Assembly: GCF_004343775.1 (NCBI RefSeq)
Contig: NZ_PTXL01000001.1
Location: forward strand, 1,240,001 to 1,304,000
Direction: 5' to 3'
Length of the DNA: 64,000 nt
Source: Burkholderia sp. SRS-46
Lineage (GTDB): Bacteria > Pseudomonadota > Gammaproteobacteria > Burkholderiales > Burkholderiaceae
Shown here: in pieces, positions 11,001 to 19,076 of the stretch
How the letters are laid out: every line of letters begins with the position of its first letter
Numbering within the stretch: the stretch's first letter is position 1
Notes under the pieces: model-generated
Told to the model about the DNA's origin: nothing
The model's input: only the letters and a program-made list of their open reading frames with translations
Databases searched by the model: none
Program-made: the position numbers and the translations under genes

Positions 11001-14000
11001 GGAGGGCGAGCCTGCCGCGCAGGCGCTCGCGGCCGGCCGCGGCCGTGACGAGGCGATCGCGCCGGCCTTTCTGCCGGCGCACATCGACGCGCTTGCCCGC
11101 GAACACCCGGACGCGCTCGCGCTCGCCGATCAGCAGCGCCGCCTGAGCTACGCCGAGCTGAGCCGCGCGTCGCAACGCATCGCACGGCGCCTGCGCGAGC
11201 GGGGCGTCGGCGGCGAGGCGCGCGTTGCGGTGTCGCTGCCGCGCTCGCTCGACTACGTCGTGCACGTCATCGCGATCCTGCGCTGCGGCGCCGCGTTCGT
11301 GCCGGTCGACCCCGCCTATCCGGCCGCGCGCAAGCGCTTCATTCTCGAAGACAGCCGCCCGATGCTGCTGATCGCGGCCGGCGCCGACGACGCCGAGCTG
11401 GCCGACCTGGCGATCCGCACCGTCACGCCGGACGCGCTGGCGCCGCAGCCCGACGATGCGGAAGACGCGCAGCCGTGGCCGGCTTGCCACCCCGACGCGG
11501 CGGCCTACATCATCTACACGTCCGGCTCGACCGGCACGCCGAAGGGCGTGACCAATACGCACTCGGGGCTGCGCTCGCTCGCGCATGCGCAGCGCGGCCT
11601 GTTCGGATTGGGCCGCGGCGACCGGGTGCTGCAGTTCGCGTCCGCGTCGTTCGACGCGTCGGTGTGGGAGATCAGCATGGCGTTCGGCGCCGGCGCGGCC
11701 TTGCTGGTGCCGCAGGCCGGCACCGCACGGCCCGGGCCCGATCTGCAGGCGTTCATCGCGCAACAGCGCGTCACCGCCGCGACCTTGCCGCCCACCGCGC
11801 TGTCGACGCTCGACGGCGAACGCCTGCCGGACCTGCAGGTGCTGGTCGTGGCGGGCGAGGCCTGTGCGCCGGCGCTGGCCGTCCGCTGGGCCGAAGGCCG
11901 GCGTTTCTTCAATGCCTACGGGCCGAGCGAAGCCACGGTCGCCGCCAGCATCGAAGCCGGCGCGCGCAGCGCCGAGCTGCTGCCGATCGGACGGCCGCTG
12001 CCCAACGTCCAGATGCACGTGCTAGACGACGACCTGCAGCCGGTGCCGCCGGGTGTCACGGGCGAGCTCTACATCGGCGGCGCGGGCCTCGCGCGCGGCT
12101 ATCTCGACCGGCCGCGGCTCACCGCCGAGCGCTTCCTGCCGGATCCGCACGGTGCGCCGGGCGCGCGGCTGTACAAGACCGGCGACCGTGCGTACCGGCT
12201 GGCGGACGGCCGCGTGCAGTTCGTCGGCCGCATCGATCACCAGATCAAGCTGCGCGGCTTCCGGATCGAATTGACCGAGATCGAAGCGGTGCTCGCCCGG
12301 CATCCGGAGGTCGCGCATGCGGCGGTGCTCGTGCGCGAGCATGCGGAGAACGACCGGCGTCTGGTCGCCTTCATCGAGACGGCCGCGCCGATCGGCAGCC
12401 ACGCGTTGCGCGCGTTCCTGGTCGAGCGCCTGCCGGCGCACATGGTGCCCGCGTATTTCGTCGAACTGCCCGCGTTGCCGCTGACGACGAGCGGCAAGAT
12501 CGATCGCCGGGCGCTCGAGCGGCACGCGCCGGCGGATGTCGCGCCTGCCGCCGCCGACCGTGGCGACGCGCCCGAAGCGTCGAGCGCGGCAGCAACCGAG
12601 GCCATCCTGTGCGGAATCTGGGCGCGGGTGCTGGGCTGTGCCGACGTGCGGCCGGAGCAGAACTTCTTCGAGCTGGGCGGCGATTCGATCCTCGCGATCC
12701 AGGTCGTCTCGAAGGCGAACCAGCAGGGCATCGCGATCACGTTGAACCAGCTCATGGACCCGGCGTCGCAGACGGTCGCCGCGCTGGCGGCGCTCGCCGA
12801 TGCGGCAAGCGGCTCGGCGCGCGCGGCGCAGCCGGCCGAGGCGCCGGAGGAAGCGGCCGCCACGGCCGGGCCGGTGCCGCTGACGCCGATCCAGCGCTGG
12901 TTCCTCGACCAGAACCCGCCGGACGTGCATCACTACAACCAGAGCTTCCTCCTGGAGGTGCCCGCCGACCTGAACGCGCACCACCTGACGGTCGCGCTGA
13001 ACGCCGTGCAGGCGCGGCACGACGCGCTGCGCCTGCGCTTCGTGCGCGACGCGGCGGGGTGGCACCAGACGCTGACGGACGGCGAACCGCTCGCCGTCGT
13101 CGTCGAGACGGTGCCGCCGGACCTGACGGAGGACGGCTGGCGAACCGAGCTGGAAGCGGCGGCGGCCCGCCGCCAGCGCGAGCTGGATATCGGGCGCGGC
13201 CCGACGATCAAGGTCGTGCTCCATCGACCGGCCACCCGCGCCGGCACCGGTCGCCTGCACATCGTCGTGCACCATCTGGCGATCGACGCGGTGTCCTGGC
13301 GCATCCTGCTCGACGACCTGTTCACCGCGTACGCGCAACAGCAGGCATCCGGCACGATCCGCCTGCCGCGCGCGGGCACGTCGTTCAGCCGCTGGGCGCA
13401 CGCGCTCGTGCAGCATGTCGCGTCCGGCGCGGCGAGCGGCGCGCTGCGCGGCTGGCTCGACCGGCCGGCGGATACCGCGCATCTGCCGGTGCTGCGGCAC
13501 GGCGTGGCGTCCACCGTCGCCGATGCGCAAACCCTCGGCGTCGAACTCGACGAGCGCGCGACCGGTGCGCTGCTGCGCGACGTGCCGCGCCGCTACGGCA
13601 GCCCGATCCAGGAGACGGTGCTGGCCGCCCTGGCGGCCGCGCTGGCCGACGGTCATGCGGGCGGCGGCCACATCGCGGTCGACGTCGAATCGCACGGCCG
13701 CGACCGCGATGAAGCCGGCCTGGCGGGCTTCGACGTCAGCAGGACGGTCGGCTGGTTCACCGTGCTCGCGCCGCTGATGCTGCCGCTCGTCGATGCGTCC
13801 GTCGACGCGCAGGCGGACGCGATCCGCGCGGTGCACGCGGCCGCGCAGGCGATGCCCGGGCGCGGCTTCAGCTTCGGCGCGCTGCGCTTCCTGTCGGAAG
13901 ACCCGGCGATACGGGATGCGCTGGCCGCGCTGCCGCCAGCGCCGATCGTATTCAACTACCTGGGGCAGTGGGACACCAGCTGGCCGGATGCGCTGGCCGT

Positions 14001-15570
14001 GCGGCCCGCCCGCGAGCGGGACGGCGACGGTTTTGCGCCGACCACGCCGCGCGCGTACCTGCTGGAGGTCAACGCGATGATCGCGGACGGCCGCTTGCGG
14101 CTCGACCTGTCGTTCGACCCGCGCCAGCTGGATGCCGGCTGGGCCAGGCGGCTCGGCGACGCGATGCTGGGCTGGCTCGAGCGTGTCGCGAGTCACGGCG
14201 CGGAAGAGGGCGATGCCGGCGTGGTACCGGCGCCGGACGCCGCCGGTGGGCAGGCGCCGGCGGCATCGTTCGCGCTGGGGCCGCAGCAGGCGTCGATGTG
14301 GTCGCATGCGCAGGCGCACCCCGCCAGCCGCGCCTACGTCGTGCAGTTCTCGGCGCACCTGCCGCGCGAACTCGATGCCGACGCCTTCGTCGCCGCGTGG
14401 CAAACGGTGCTGCGCCGGCATGCCGCGCTGGGCGCGTATTTCGTCGCCGACGCGTCGGGTGCGCCGCGGCAGACCCTCGCTGACCCATGCGACGCGCCGT
14501 GGCTGCGCGAGGACTGGGCCTCACGGCCCCCGAGCGAAACCGACGCGGCGTTCCGCGATCGATGCGACGAAGCCCGGCGGCAGGGGTTCGACCTGACGGC
14601 CGCGCCGCTGATGCGTTTCCTGCTGGTGCGGGCCGCCGACGGCTATCGGTTCGCCTGGACCTACCACCATCTGCTGGTCGACGGCTGGTCGATGCCGATC
14701 CTGATCGGCGAGGTCATCGCGGCCTACGACGGCAGGCTCACGGCCCGAAGCGCGGCGGCACCCGATTACCGCGACTTCCTGCACTGGCTCGAGCAGCGCG
14801 ACCTGAGCGCCGCGCACGCGTTCTGGGCCAGGGAACTGGCGGGCCTGCCGGCTTCGCGCTGGCCCGCCGCCGATGGCGCCGCGTGCAGCGGCGATCTCGC
14901 CGAGCGCACGGTGCGCCTGCCTGCGCGGGTGAACGCCGCGCTTGCCGCGTTCGCGCGCGGCAAGCGGCTGTCGGTGCCGAGCGTGCTGCTCCAGGGATGG
15001 GCCACGCTGCTCGCGCACCGCACCGGCACGCGCGACGTGTGCTTCGGGGTCACGACCGCGCTGCGCCCGACGGACGTGGCCGGCATCGAGACCATGGTCG
15101 GCCCGCTGATCGGCACGTATCCGCTGCGGCATGCGGTCGATCCGGCGGAGCCGTTCGCCGCCGCGTGCCTGCGGCTGCAGCGTCGCCGCATGGCCGCGAC
15201 CGAGCACGCCGGGCTGCCGCTCGACGCGATCGCACAGGCGGCGGCGGTGCCCGCGGCCGACGACCTGTTCGGCACCGCCGTGCGGATCCAGAACTATCCG
15301 ACCGGCGACCGGCAGGGCGGGCACGCGACGCTGCGCCTCGACGCGGTCGAGATCAAGGATTACTGGCATTTCCCGTTCAATCTGGAAGTCGCACTGGGAG
15401 AGGAGATCACGTTGATCGCTGTCTACGATGCGGGGCGGGTCGACGCCGCCGTCGCCGAAGCGTTGCTCGCGGACTATGCGCGCCTGCTCGAAAGCGTCGC
15501 GGAGGCGCCGCCGGCCGGCCCGCTCGCGAACGGCGCACCGGCACACGGCACGGGAGCCGGACATGACTGA
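5002..15570 (+). CDS. NRPS: TubC-type docking-C-A-PCP-E-C-A-PCP-E-C (no thioesterase)
   Basis: Nonribosomal peptide synthetase of 3522 residues. The TTG start at 5002 is chosen because GAGGAG lies 9-10 nt upstream and the first ~55 residues look like a TubC_N docking domain. Domains by nucleotide: C1 ~5215-6490 (HHIASDHWS); A1 ~6560-8060 (FTSGSSGTPKG); PCP1 (Ser 8182); E1 ~8350-9640 (HHLAVDTYSW, DLSRTVGWFT); C2 ~9695-10960 (HHLLLDGWS, like condensation domains that take a D-residue donor); A2 ~11050-12520 (YTSGSTGTPKG); PCP2 (Ser 12685); E2 ~12870-14190 (HHLAIDAVSW); C3 ~14260-15500 (HHLLVDGWS). Reading the ten specificity positions by alignment to GrsA gives D-V-E-N-V-G-G-I-S-K for A1 (not recognised) and D-A-W-T-V-A-A-V-A-K for A2, close to phenylalanine codes. 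The protein ends in a condensation domain with an intact HHxxxDG and no TE or PCP after it. Confidence 0.95.
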   Translation: MRSLADLIAELATLDVALTLSGDVLRVRGPAGAVTPALRDELAARKAELIGHLRTQAPALRGSDTPRAEAPLSFNQRRIWFLERLDSDSSAFVMAAAWQVSGALDVDALDRAVTALVARHELLRSVVSDSGEEPVLRILPPQPVHVARAPHVTDDAGVEALLAREARTPFDLTAAPPFRIRVAQRAPARHVLTLAVHHIASDHWSMGVLIRELGELYSAAATHTAPTLGALPVSFSDYTVWQRDAFGDAQLAPHLQFWQAQLRDAVTDLALPLDRARPAERGDNGALHRFALPAALAQRVHAYALRANATPYMVLLAAYALVLSRWSGQDEIMVGCPVGNRDREETRGLVGFFISTLPLRIDLRGDPDFAGIVARVRAACLAAFAHQDAPFDRIVQAVKPERTLNRAPLFQTMFVQQPAGSPALSLAGLDVEPLAMRAGAPELDLTCFIDGSEAGYHGVVEYDADLYDEAAIAEVFRQFAHVVETGVRAAPSGVPLSTFPLAPPRPAPAPCAPSAVAALPALIAAVAAAHPQRVAIESGGQQIRYGELTSRVHALAARLAHAGAARGSVIGLGLPSSVELIVAMLAVWQVGAAYVVLSPSQPAARRARMIEAAGATLAVTAAGDDGDWPIATLALDDTAGRDAVPAAPAARGWPSADALAYVCFTSGSSGTPKGVAVTHGNLRNHARAVMREFGLDGDDRVLQFAAPDFDVVAEEIFPTLAAGACVVVRPAGAIDSLEAFTEFAADARLSVLNLPAAFWHEWVRMLDQAGRAPHASLRLLVTGSDRVFTHRLAQWQRLCRHPVGFRSGYGPTEATISAAFFDPARDPVPAAAETLPLGHAIDNVQLRVVDPAGHEVPAGVIGELVVSGAGVAQGYLDRTNRIDATTGFRPQAGAPGERCYWTGDLGRTRADGTLEFLGRNDHQIKIRGFRIEPAEIEAALSAHPQVREAAVRLQPDAGGTPRLVAIVAGDVDAVALQAWLGERLPAYMVPGAFAVVPALPRTASGKVDPHALAAIETLRHEAADAPAATAAEAALARLFADVLGVPSVSAIDNIFGLGIDSIRSLQIVSRARQLGWRLTVRDVFRFQTIRQLAQAVDAQTPLLADATAPAEQEEGDAPLSPIQAWFFEQIHEGAQHYNQAVVLHARQEIDAAVLARALDAVVARHEMLRIRVRDGRVDVVDRPAAGMLAVIDADASLDAAAPGNGEHLRDLAYALAQESMRVDEGRVVQAVLVRPGGRLMIAVHHLAVDTYSWSILLDDLARAYAQAARGEAIALAPASTPYRGWSRRLAGLAATAEAAAHARHLAERHGGHGHTVLPPATSAGAVSGAATRAFTLTEQTTAALLHAVPKAFGTRIDETLVAALARAAGRAGIAEPMHVDLERNGRADLFEHVDLSRTVGWFTAVQPVTIDRFREQPVAALLKAVGAAVREAPYDGLGMGVLRYLSPDPAVRASLAALPHAEILVNYLGRMDGAPADGGLFAVTDEPTGRTVSPAVARSHVIELNAGLWGGCLRAELSFPDSAEHRATIDRWLDGIVAVLDEFAALALAADAEAPQAAQLAGEHLPAALPLTPLQQGILFHSLRDPSPYFDQLCITLDGALDVAAFRAAWHRALARHEILRTSFHWHDTSTPLQRVHADAVLPWQLEDWRGIAPDAHPAALHALMQRDRDAGFDLAQAPLMRMHLIRTGDARHTLVWSAHHLLLDGWSVSILMGEIFALYREARGDLSSRLPDAPPFTAYVRWHEAQRREHGDAGVAFWRRTLQGIDAPTSLAFLRQAHDPHAAAGSVALARRLSTETTAALRALAQRARATLGTLMQAAWGLLLARHSGTRDVLFGVTVSGRPAELDGMERMVGMLIATVPARIAIPADLPLAAWLHALQEQHLEREQYAYIPLTEIKRASEMPPDAELFQSLLLVQNYPGADTLQAAGLRIADVATHENTHYPLTLSCTTGDTLELQLHRDSETVAERAAQRLLDQLCALLDAMAAQPERPAGHFVSLEGEPAAQALAAGRGRDEAIAPAFLPAHIDALAREHPDALALADQQRRLSYAELSRASQRIARRLRERGVGGEARVAVSLPRSLDYVVHVIAILRCGAAFVPVDPAYPAARKRFILEDSRPMLLIAAGADDAELADLAIRTVTPDALAPQPDDAEDAQPWPACHPDAAAYIIYTSGSTGTPKGVTNTHSGLRSLAHAQRGLFGLGRGDRVLQFASASFDASVWEISMAFGAGAALLVPQAGTARPGPDLQAFIAQQRVTAATLPPTALSTLDGERLPDLQVLVVAGEACAPALAVRWAEGRRFFNAYGPSEATVAASIEAGARSAELLPIGRPLPNVQMHVLDDDLQPVPPGVTGELYIGGAGLARGYLDRPRLTAERFLPDPHGAPGARLYKTGDRAYRLADGRVQFVGRIDHQIKLRGFRIELTEIEAVLARHPEVAHAAVLVREHAENDRRLVAFIETAAPIGSHALRAFLVERLPAHMVPAYFVELPALPLTTSGKIDRRALERHAPADVAPAAADRGDAPEASSAAATEAILCGIWARVLGCADVRPEQNFFELGGDSILAIQVVSKANQQGIAITLNQLMDPASQTVAALAALADAASGSARAAQPAEAPEEAAATAGPVPLTPIQRWFLDQNPPDVHHYNQSFLLEVPADLNAHHLTVALNAVQARHDALRLRFVRDAAGWHQTLTDGEPLAVVVETVPPDLTEDGWRTELEAAAARRQRELDIGRGPTIKVVLHRPATRAGTGRLHIVVHHLAIDAVSWRILLDDLFTAYAQQQASGTIRLPRAGTSFSRWAHALVQHVASGAASGALRGWLDRPADTAHLPVLRHGVASTVADAQTLGVELDERATGALLRDVPRRYGSPIQETVLAALAAALADGHAGGGHIAVDVESHGRDRDEAGLAGFDVSRTVGWFTVLAPLMLPLVDASVDAQADAIRAVHAAAQAMPGRGFSFGALRFLSEDPAIRDALAALPPAPIVFNYLGQWDTSWPDALAVRPARERDGDGFAPTTPRAYLLEVNAMIADGRLRLDLSFDPRQLDAGWARRLGDAMLGWLERVASHGAEEGDAGVVPAPDAAGGQAPAASFALGPQQASMWSHAQAHPASRAYVVQFSAHLPRELDADAFVAAWQTVLRRHAALGAYFVADASGAPRQTLADPCDAPWLREDWASRPPSETDAAFRDRCDEARRQGFDLTAAPLMRFLLVRAADGYRFAWTYHHLLVDGWSMPILIGEVIAAYDGRLTARSAAAPDYRDFLHWLEQRDLSAAHAFWARELAGLPASRWPAADGAACSGDLAERTVRLPARVNAALAAFARGKRLSVPSVLLQGWATLLAHRTGTRDVCFGVTTALRPTDVAGIETMVGPLIGTYPLRHAVDPAEPFAAACLRLQRRRMAATEHAGLPLDAIAQAAAVPAADDLFGTAVRIQNYPTGDRQGGHATLRLDAVEIKDYWHFPFNLEVALGEEITLIAVYDAGRVDAAVAEALLADYARLLESVAEAPPAGPLANGAPAHGTGAGHD

Positions 15571-17155
15571 ACGCGGCCTGTATCTTCGCCCGGACGTGGT
15601 GTCGGTGCCGCGCGTCGCGCACTGGTACGCGTGGACCTATCTGATCTCGCCCGCGACGCTGGCGCTGTACCTGGCCAACCGGTACGTGCGGATCATGGCG
15701 TCGTACGTCGACGCGCCCGAACTGCACGCCGAGGCGGTGCGCAACCCGAACATGCGCGGCGGCGCGTTCATGGACTGGCCGCTCGAGCGGCTCGACGAAG
15801 TGCGCGCGCTGCTCGAGACCACGCGCAGCCGCCACGCCGGCCAACTGGCGTTCGCCGCGGCGATCGGGCGCGCGTGGGAAGTGCTGGCGTCTCGCGCGGA
15901 CGGCCATTCGATGGCCGACCTGTATCCGGCGCTGCCGGACGAGCTGCGCGGCTTCGTCGAACTCGTCTATACGCTGCGCAATGGATCCGACCTGCGGCTG
16001 ATCGAGCCGCTGCTGTACCGCAGCAAGCTCTACGACGCGTCGGCCCAGACGGCGCTCGTCTACCGCACGCGCGGCGACCGGCGCGCGTTCGCGCTGAGCT
16101 CGCCGCAACTGGCCGGCGACGACGCGGTCGAGCTCGATTTCCCGTTCGCCAGCCCCGTGCACGATTTCCTCGCGCAACTGCGCTTCCGCCCGCAATCGTG
16201 GCCGGCGATCGTCGACGCGCTGCGGCTCGACGCCGCGCAAGCCGAGCGCTTCCGGCATTTCGTCACCGACGAAGCACCGCCGGCGCGCAGGACGGAACGG
16301 CTCGAAGCGGCCCGCTGGCGCTACTTCGGCCATGCGTGCGTGCTGGTCGAGACGCCGTCCGGCAAGAGCGTGCTCATCGACCCGGTGATCCCCTATGAAA
16401 CCGGCACGTCGCCCGAGCGCTTCACGTTCGCGGACCTGCCCGAGCACATCGACTACGTGCTGCTCACGCACAACCACCAGGATCACGTGCTGCTCGAAAC
16501 GCTGCTTGCGCTGCGGCCCATCGTCGGGCAGATCGGCGTGCCGGCCGGCGGCGGCAGTCTCGTCGACCCGTCGCTGAAGCTCGCGCTGGAAGCGGCCGGC
16601 TTCGGCCCGGTGCGGGAATTCGGCGTGCTCGACGAGGTGCTGGACGGCGACCTGCGCATCACCGCGCTGCCGTTCCTCGGCGAGCACGCCGACCTGGACA
16701 TCCGCACCAAGGCCGCCTGGCTCGTCGATGCCGCCGGGTGCCGGATGTTGTTCGCCGCGGATTCGAACAACCTGGAGCCCCGGCTCTACGAGCGGCTCAA
16801 GCCGGTCATCGGCCCGCTGAACATCCTGTTCATCGGCATGGAGTGCCAGGGGGCGCCGCTGAGCTGGCTGTACGGCGCGCTGCTGCCCGAGTCGCTCGAA
16901 CGCAGCAAGGACCAGTCGCGGCGGCTCGACGGTTCGGACTACCGGCGCGCATTCAGCATGCTGCGCACGCTCGACTGCGAGCAGGTGTTCGTCTACGCGC
17001 TCGGCCTCGAGCCCTGGCTGTCGTTCATTTCGAGTATCGAGCCGGACCCGGACTCGGTCGTGATGCGCTCGGTGCGCGCGCTGCTCGCCGCCTGCGGCGA
17101 CATCGGCATCCCGGCCGAGCGCCTGTATGGCAAGGCGGAGGACTGGTGCGGCTGA
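15563..17155 (+). CDS. CmlA-like diiron beta-hydroxylase (metallo-beta-lactamase fold)
   Basis: Predicted nonheme diiron monooxygenase that beta-hydroxylates an amino acid held on an NRPS carrier protein, as CmlA does in chloramphenicol synthesis. The protein is 530 residues, about CmlA length, with a CmlA_N-like N-terminal region and a C-terminal metallo-beta-lactamase domain. Visible ligands are H303, H305, D307 and H308 in HNHQDH, E374 in GEHAD and D400 in FAADS. Glu replacing the usual His at the third position is the CmlA signature, and the spacing is within 2-3 residues of my recollection of the CmlA ligand set. ATG at 15563 overlaps the NRPS stop by 8 nt, so the two are translationally coupled. 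An ordinary lactonase is unlikely given the long N-terminal domain and the NRPS context. Confidence 0.9.
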   Translation: MTERGLYLRPDVVSVPRVAHWYAWTYLISPATLALYLANRYVRIMASYVDAPELHAEAVRNPNMRGGAFMDWPLERLDEVRALLETTRSRHAGQLAFAAAIGRAWEVLASRADGHSMADLYPALPDELRGFVELVYTLRNGSDLRLIEPLLYRSKLYDASAQTALVYRTRGDRRAFALSSPQLAGDDAVELDFPFASPVHDFLAQLRFRPQSWPAIVDALRLDAAQAERFRHFVTDEAPPARRTERLEAARWRYFGHACVLVETPSGKSVLIDPVIPYETGTSPERFTFADLPEHIDYVLLTHNHQDHVLLETLLALRPIVGQIGVPAGGGSLVDPSLKLALEAAGFGPVREFGVLDEVLDGDLRITALPFLGEHADLDIRTKAAWLVDAAGCRMLFAADSNNLEPRLYERLKPVIGPLNILFIGMECQGAPLSWLYGALLPESLERSKDQSRRLDGSDYRRAFSMLRTLDCEQVFVYALGLEPWLSFISSIEPDPDSVVMRSVRALLAACGDIGIPAERLYGKAEDWCG

Positions 17156-17191
17156 TGCCCGCGCCGGAACGAACCATGCACGAGGAACACG

Positions 17192-17425
17192 ATGAATCCC
17201 GTCGATGAAGATGCAAGCCAATACGTCGTCGTGGTCAACGACGAGGACCAATATTCCATCTGGCCGCACGCACGCGCGTTGCCGGCCGGATGGCGGCCGG
17301 CCGGCGAGCCTGCGTCGAAGGCGCAGTGTCTCGCGCGCATCGAGGCGGTCTGGCGCGACATGCGGCCGCGCTCGCTGCGGCAAGCGATGGACGGGAACGC
17401 ACCGTCCGCCGCCGAGCGGGCGTGA
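17192..17425 (+). CDS. MbtH-like NRPS accessory protein
   Basis: Small protein of 77 residues of the MbtH family, which binds NRPS adenylation domains and supports their folding and activity. The family pattern is clear: NDEDQYSIWP near residue 17, PAGW, then W-x-DMRP-x-SLR toward the C-terminus. The GAGGAA ribosome site lies about 5 nt before ATG 17192. It follows the hydroxylase gene by 36 nt in the same operon, so A1, A2 or an upstream adenylation domain probably depends on it. Confidence 0.92.
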   Translation: MNPVDEDASQYVVVVNDEDQYSIWPHARALPAGWRPAGEPASKAQCLARIEAVWRDMRPRSLRQAMDGNAPSAAERA

Positions 17426-17614
17426 CCCGGTGCGGTGCGTGGCCGCCGACGCAGGGCGGTTTCACGTGGATGTCGAATTCGGCAGTTGCTGGTGAAGTGG
17501 GTGTTTCATGGCTGTAGCAGGAATCGGGCTCCGTCGGCGCGCAACGGAGCTTGCTGGACTGGCTGCCGGTCTCAGCGCGCCCCGGTGTTCAACTTTTTGA
17601 AGGATGAGCGAGCA

Positions 17615-18154
17615 ATGAGCGATACAGAGCAAGTGAAGGACGCGACCGAACCCGGTCACGAGGCGGAGGTGGCGGACGAGGCCCTGACGCCGCAGGAGCG
17701 GCACCACGCCGGTCTGCACACCATCAAGAACCACGCGATCACGGCGATGGGCATCGGCATCCTGCCGGTTCCCGGTCTCGATCTCGTGGCCCTGACGGGC
17801 GTGCAGCTGAACCTGTTGCGCAAGCTCGGCGGTCTTTACGGCTTCACGCTGACCGACGAACTCGGCAAGAAGCTGTTGAGCGCGGTGCTCGGCGGCTATC
17901 TGCCGCTCGCGGTCGCAGGGCCGGCCAGCAGCCTCCTGAAGTTCGTGCCCGGCATCGGCATCGCCGCGGGCGTGTTCGCGCAATCGACGCTGGCGGGCGC
18001 GACGACGTACGCGGTCGGCAAGCTGTTCTTCGAGCATTTCGAGAAGGGCGGCACGCTGCTCGACGTGAAACCGGCCGATATGGCGAAGAAACTCAAGAAG
18101 ACGGTCGAGGAAGGGAAGTCGTTCCTCAAGCAGAAAGGGGTGAACGCATCCTGA
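17615..18154 (+). CDS. DUF697-like membrane protein
   Basis: Protein of 179 residues with an acidic, polar N-terminus (1-45) followed by hydrophobic helices (about 46-62 and 95-145, GIGILPVPGLDLVALTGVQ and the glycine/alanine-rich stretch after it) and a lysine-rich C-terminal tail. The pattern fits the DUF697/YcjF C-terminal family of inner-membrane proteins, whose function is not settled. AGGATGAG precedes ATG 17615. A strong hairpin follows the stop, so it is probably a separate unit from the genes downstream. A second DUF697-like gene lies at 21854-22252. A link to the peptide cluster is possible but not shown. Confidence 0.7.
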   Translation: MSDTEQVKDATEPGHEAEVADEALTPQERHHAGLHTIKNHAITAMGIGILPVPGLDLVALTGVQLNLLRKLGGLYGFTLTDELGKKLLSAVLGGYLPLAVAGPASSLLKFVPGIGIAAGVFAQSTLAGATTYAVGKLFFEHFEKGGTLLDVKPADMAKKLKKTVEEGKSFLKQKGVNAS

Positions 18155-18179
18155 TGCGTTCGTGGCCGCCCCTGCCGCT

Positions 18180-18211
18180 GGCCGGAAGCGCGCCCGCGCT
18201 TCCGGCCGTTT
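18180..18211 (+). terminator. Rho-independent terminator after DUF697-like gene
   Basis: A perfect 12-bp inverted repeat (GGCCGGAAGCGC / GCGCTTCCGGCC) with a 4-nt loop is followed by GTTTTC, 25 nt after the stop at 18154. Confidence 0.75.
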
Positions 18212-18272
18212 TCGCCGAAACGCGTTCAATCACATTAAAACGAGCGGCCGTCATCCGACGTGCCTCACTGGG

Positions 18273-18857
18273 ATGACACGAAACGACACGGTCCCGAACC
18301 GGGCGTCGCACCGCGCGGCGGCACGCCGCAGCCTGCGCCGGCTCACCGCATGGGCGGCGCTCGCCGTCGGCCTTGCCGGTGCGCCGGTGGCCGTCGCCCA
18401 GGACGACATCAATCCGCTCGGCACCGTCGCGTACGTGCCGAACGAGCCCTTGCAGGAACTGCTCAAGGCGCGGCGCCCGAAAGGGCCGATTTTCCTGTCG
18501 ATTCCGCGGGCGTTCGCGATCACCCCCGCCGGGCCCGGTGCGAAGATCGCGTGCGTGCCGCAGATCCTGGCGACCAATGCGTCGAACGAGACGCTCGGCT
18601 TGCTGATGGTCGGCATTCGCTACCGGAAGCCCGACGGCAAGGAGGCCGGCAGCACGCTGTCGCGCTTCGACTTCGTGAAGATCGGCAAGGAGGAAATCAA
18701 CCGCTTTGCCAATCCGTTGGCGGCCGACGCCTGCACCGGCATCACGGGGAGCGTGGAAGTCATCCGCTGCACCTACGACACCGGCGATAGCTGCCTGCAC
18801 GACGTGACGGCCATCGGCTTCGGCGCCATCCCCCTGAAGATCAAAGACTGGAACTGA
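18273..18857 (+). CDS. Exported hypothetical protein
   Basis: Protein of 194 residues, family not recognised. The N-terminus is arginine-rich (residues 9-23) and is followed by a hydrophobic stretch ending in APVAVAQ, a good signal peptide with cleavage near residue 43. The mature part has four cysteines (in KIACVP, ADACTG, VIRCTY, DSCLHD), enough for two disulfides in the periplasm. ATG 18273 is chosen because it begins the signal peptide. It lies 12 nt before a small membrane protein gene and upstream of the ABC exporter, suggesting one operon 18273-21822. Confidence 0.65.
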   Translation: MTRNDTVPNRASHRAAARRSLRRLTAWAALAVGLAGAPVAVAQDDINPLGTVAYVPNEPLQELLKARRPKGPIFLSIPRAFAITPAGPGAKIACVPQILATNASNETLGLLMVGIRYRKPDGKEAGSTLSRFDFVKIGKEEINRFANPLAADACTGITGSVEVIRCTYDTGDSCLHDVTAIGFGAIPLKIKDWN

Positions 18858-18869
18858 GGAGGTTTCGCA

Positions 18870-19070
18870 ATGCCCATGGCGCTGTTCATCTATCTGGTCC
18901 TGTGCCTGATGGTGGCCTTCCTTGGCCGCAAGAGCAGGGTCGGCTTCGTCCGGACCTTGCTGCTGTCCTTCCTGCTCACGCCGCTGACCATGCTGATCTA
19001 TCTGCTGCTGTTCGCATCGATCAACGACGAGGGCAATTCGCCCGTGCGCGATCGCTCAACCGGGCGCTGA
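18870..19070 (+). CDS. Small membrane protein (66 aa)
   Basis: Short protein with two predicted transmembrane helices (about residues 3-18 and 28-49) separated by a basic turn (GRKSRVG) and a polar tail. AGGAGG stands 8 nt before ATG 18870. It lies 6 nt before the ABC exporter gene, so it is probably co-translated with it. No family recognised; it may be an accessory of the exporter, an inference from position only. Confidence 0.6.
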   Translation: MPMALFIYLVLCLMVAFLGRKSRVGFVRTLLLSFLLTPLTMLIYLLLFASINDEGNSPVRDRSTGR

Positions 19071-19076
19071 GGTGAC

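Noticed and set aside
4378..12018. Very long leftward open frame across the NRPS genes
   Set aside because: It is an antisense artefact of GC-rich codons; its translation is arginine/alanine-rich without any domain, while the sense strand has complete NRPS domains.
15563..17155. Hydroxylase read as an ordinary metallo-beta-lactamase or lactonase
   Set aside because: The long CmlA-like N-terminal region, Glu at the third metal position and coupling to an NRPS gene favour the diiron hydroxylase.
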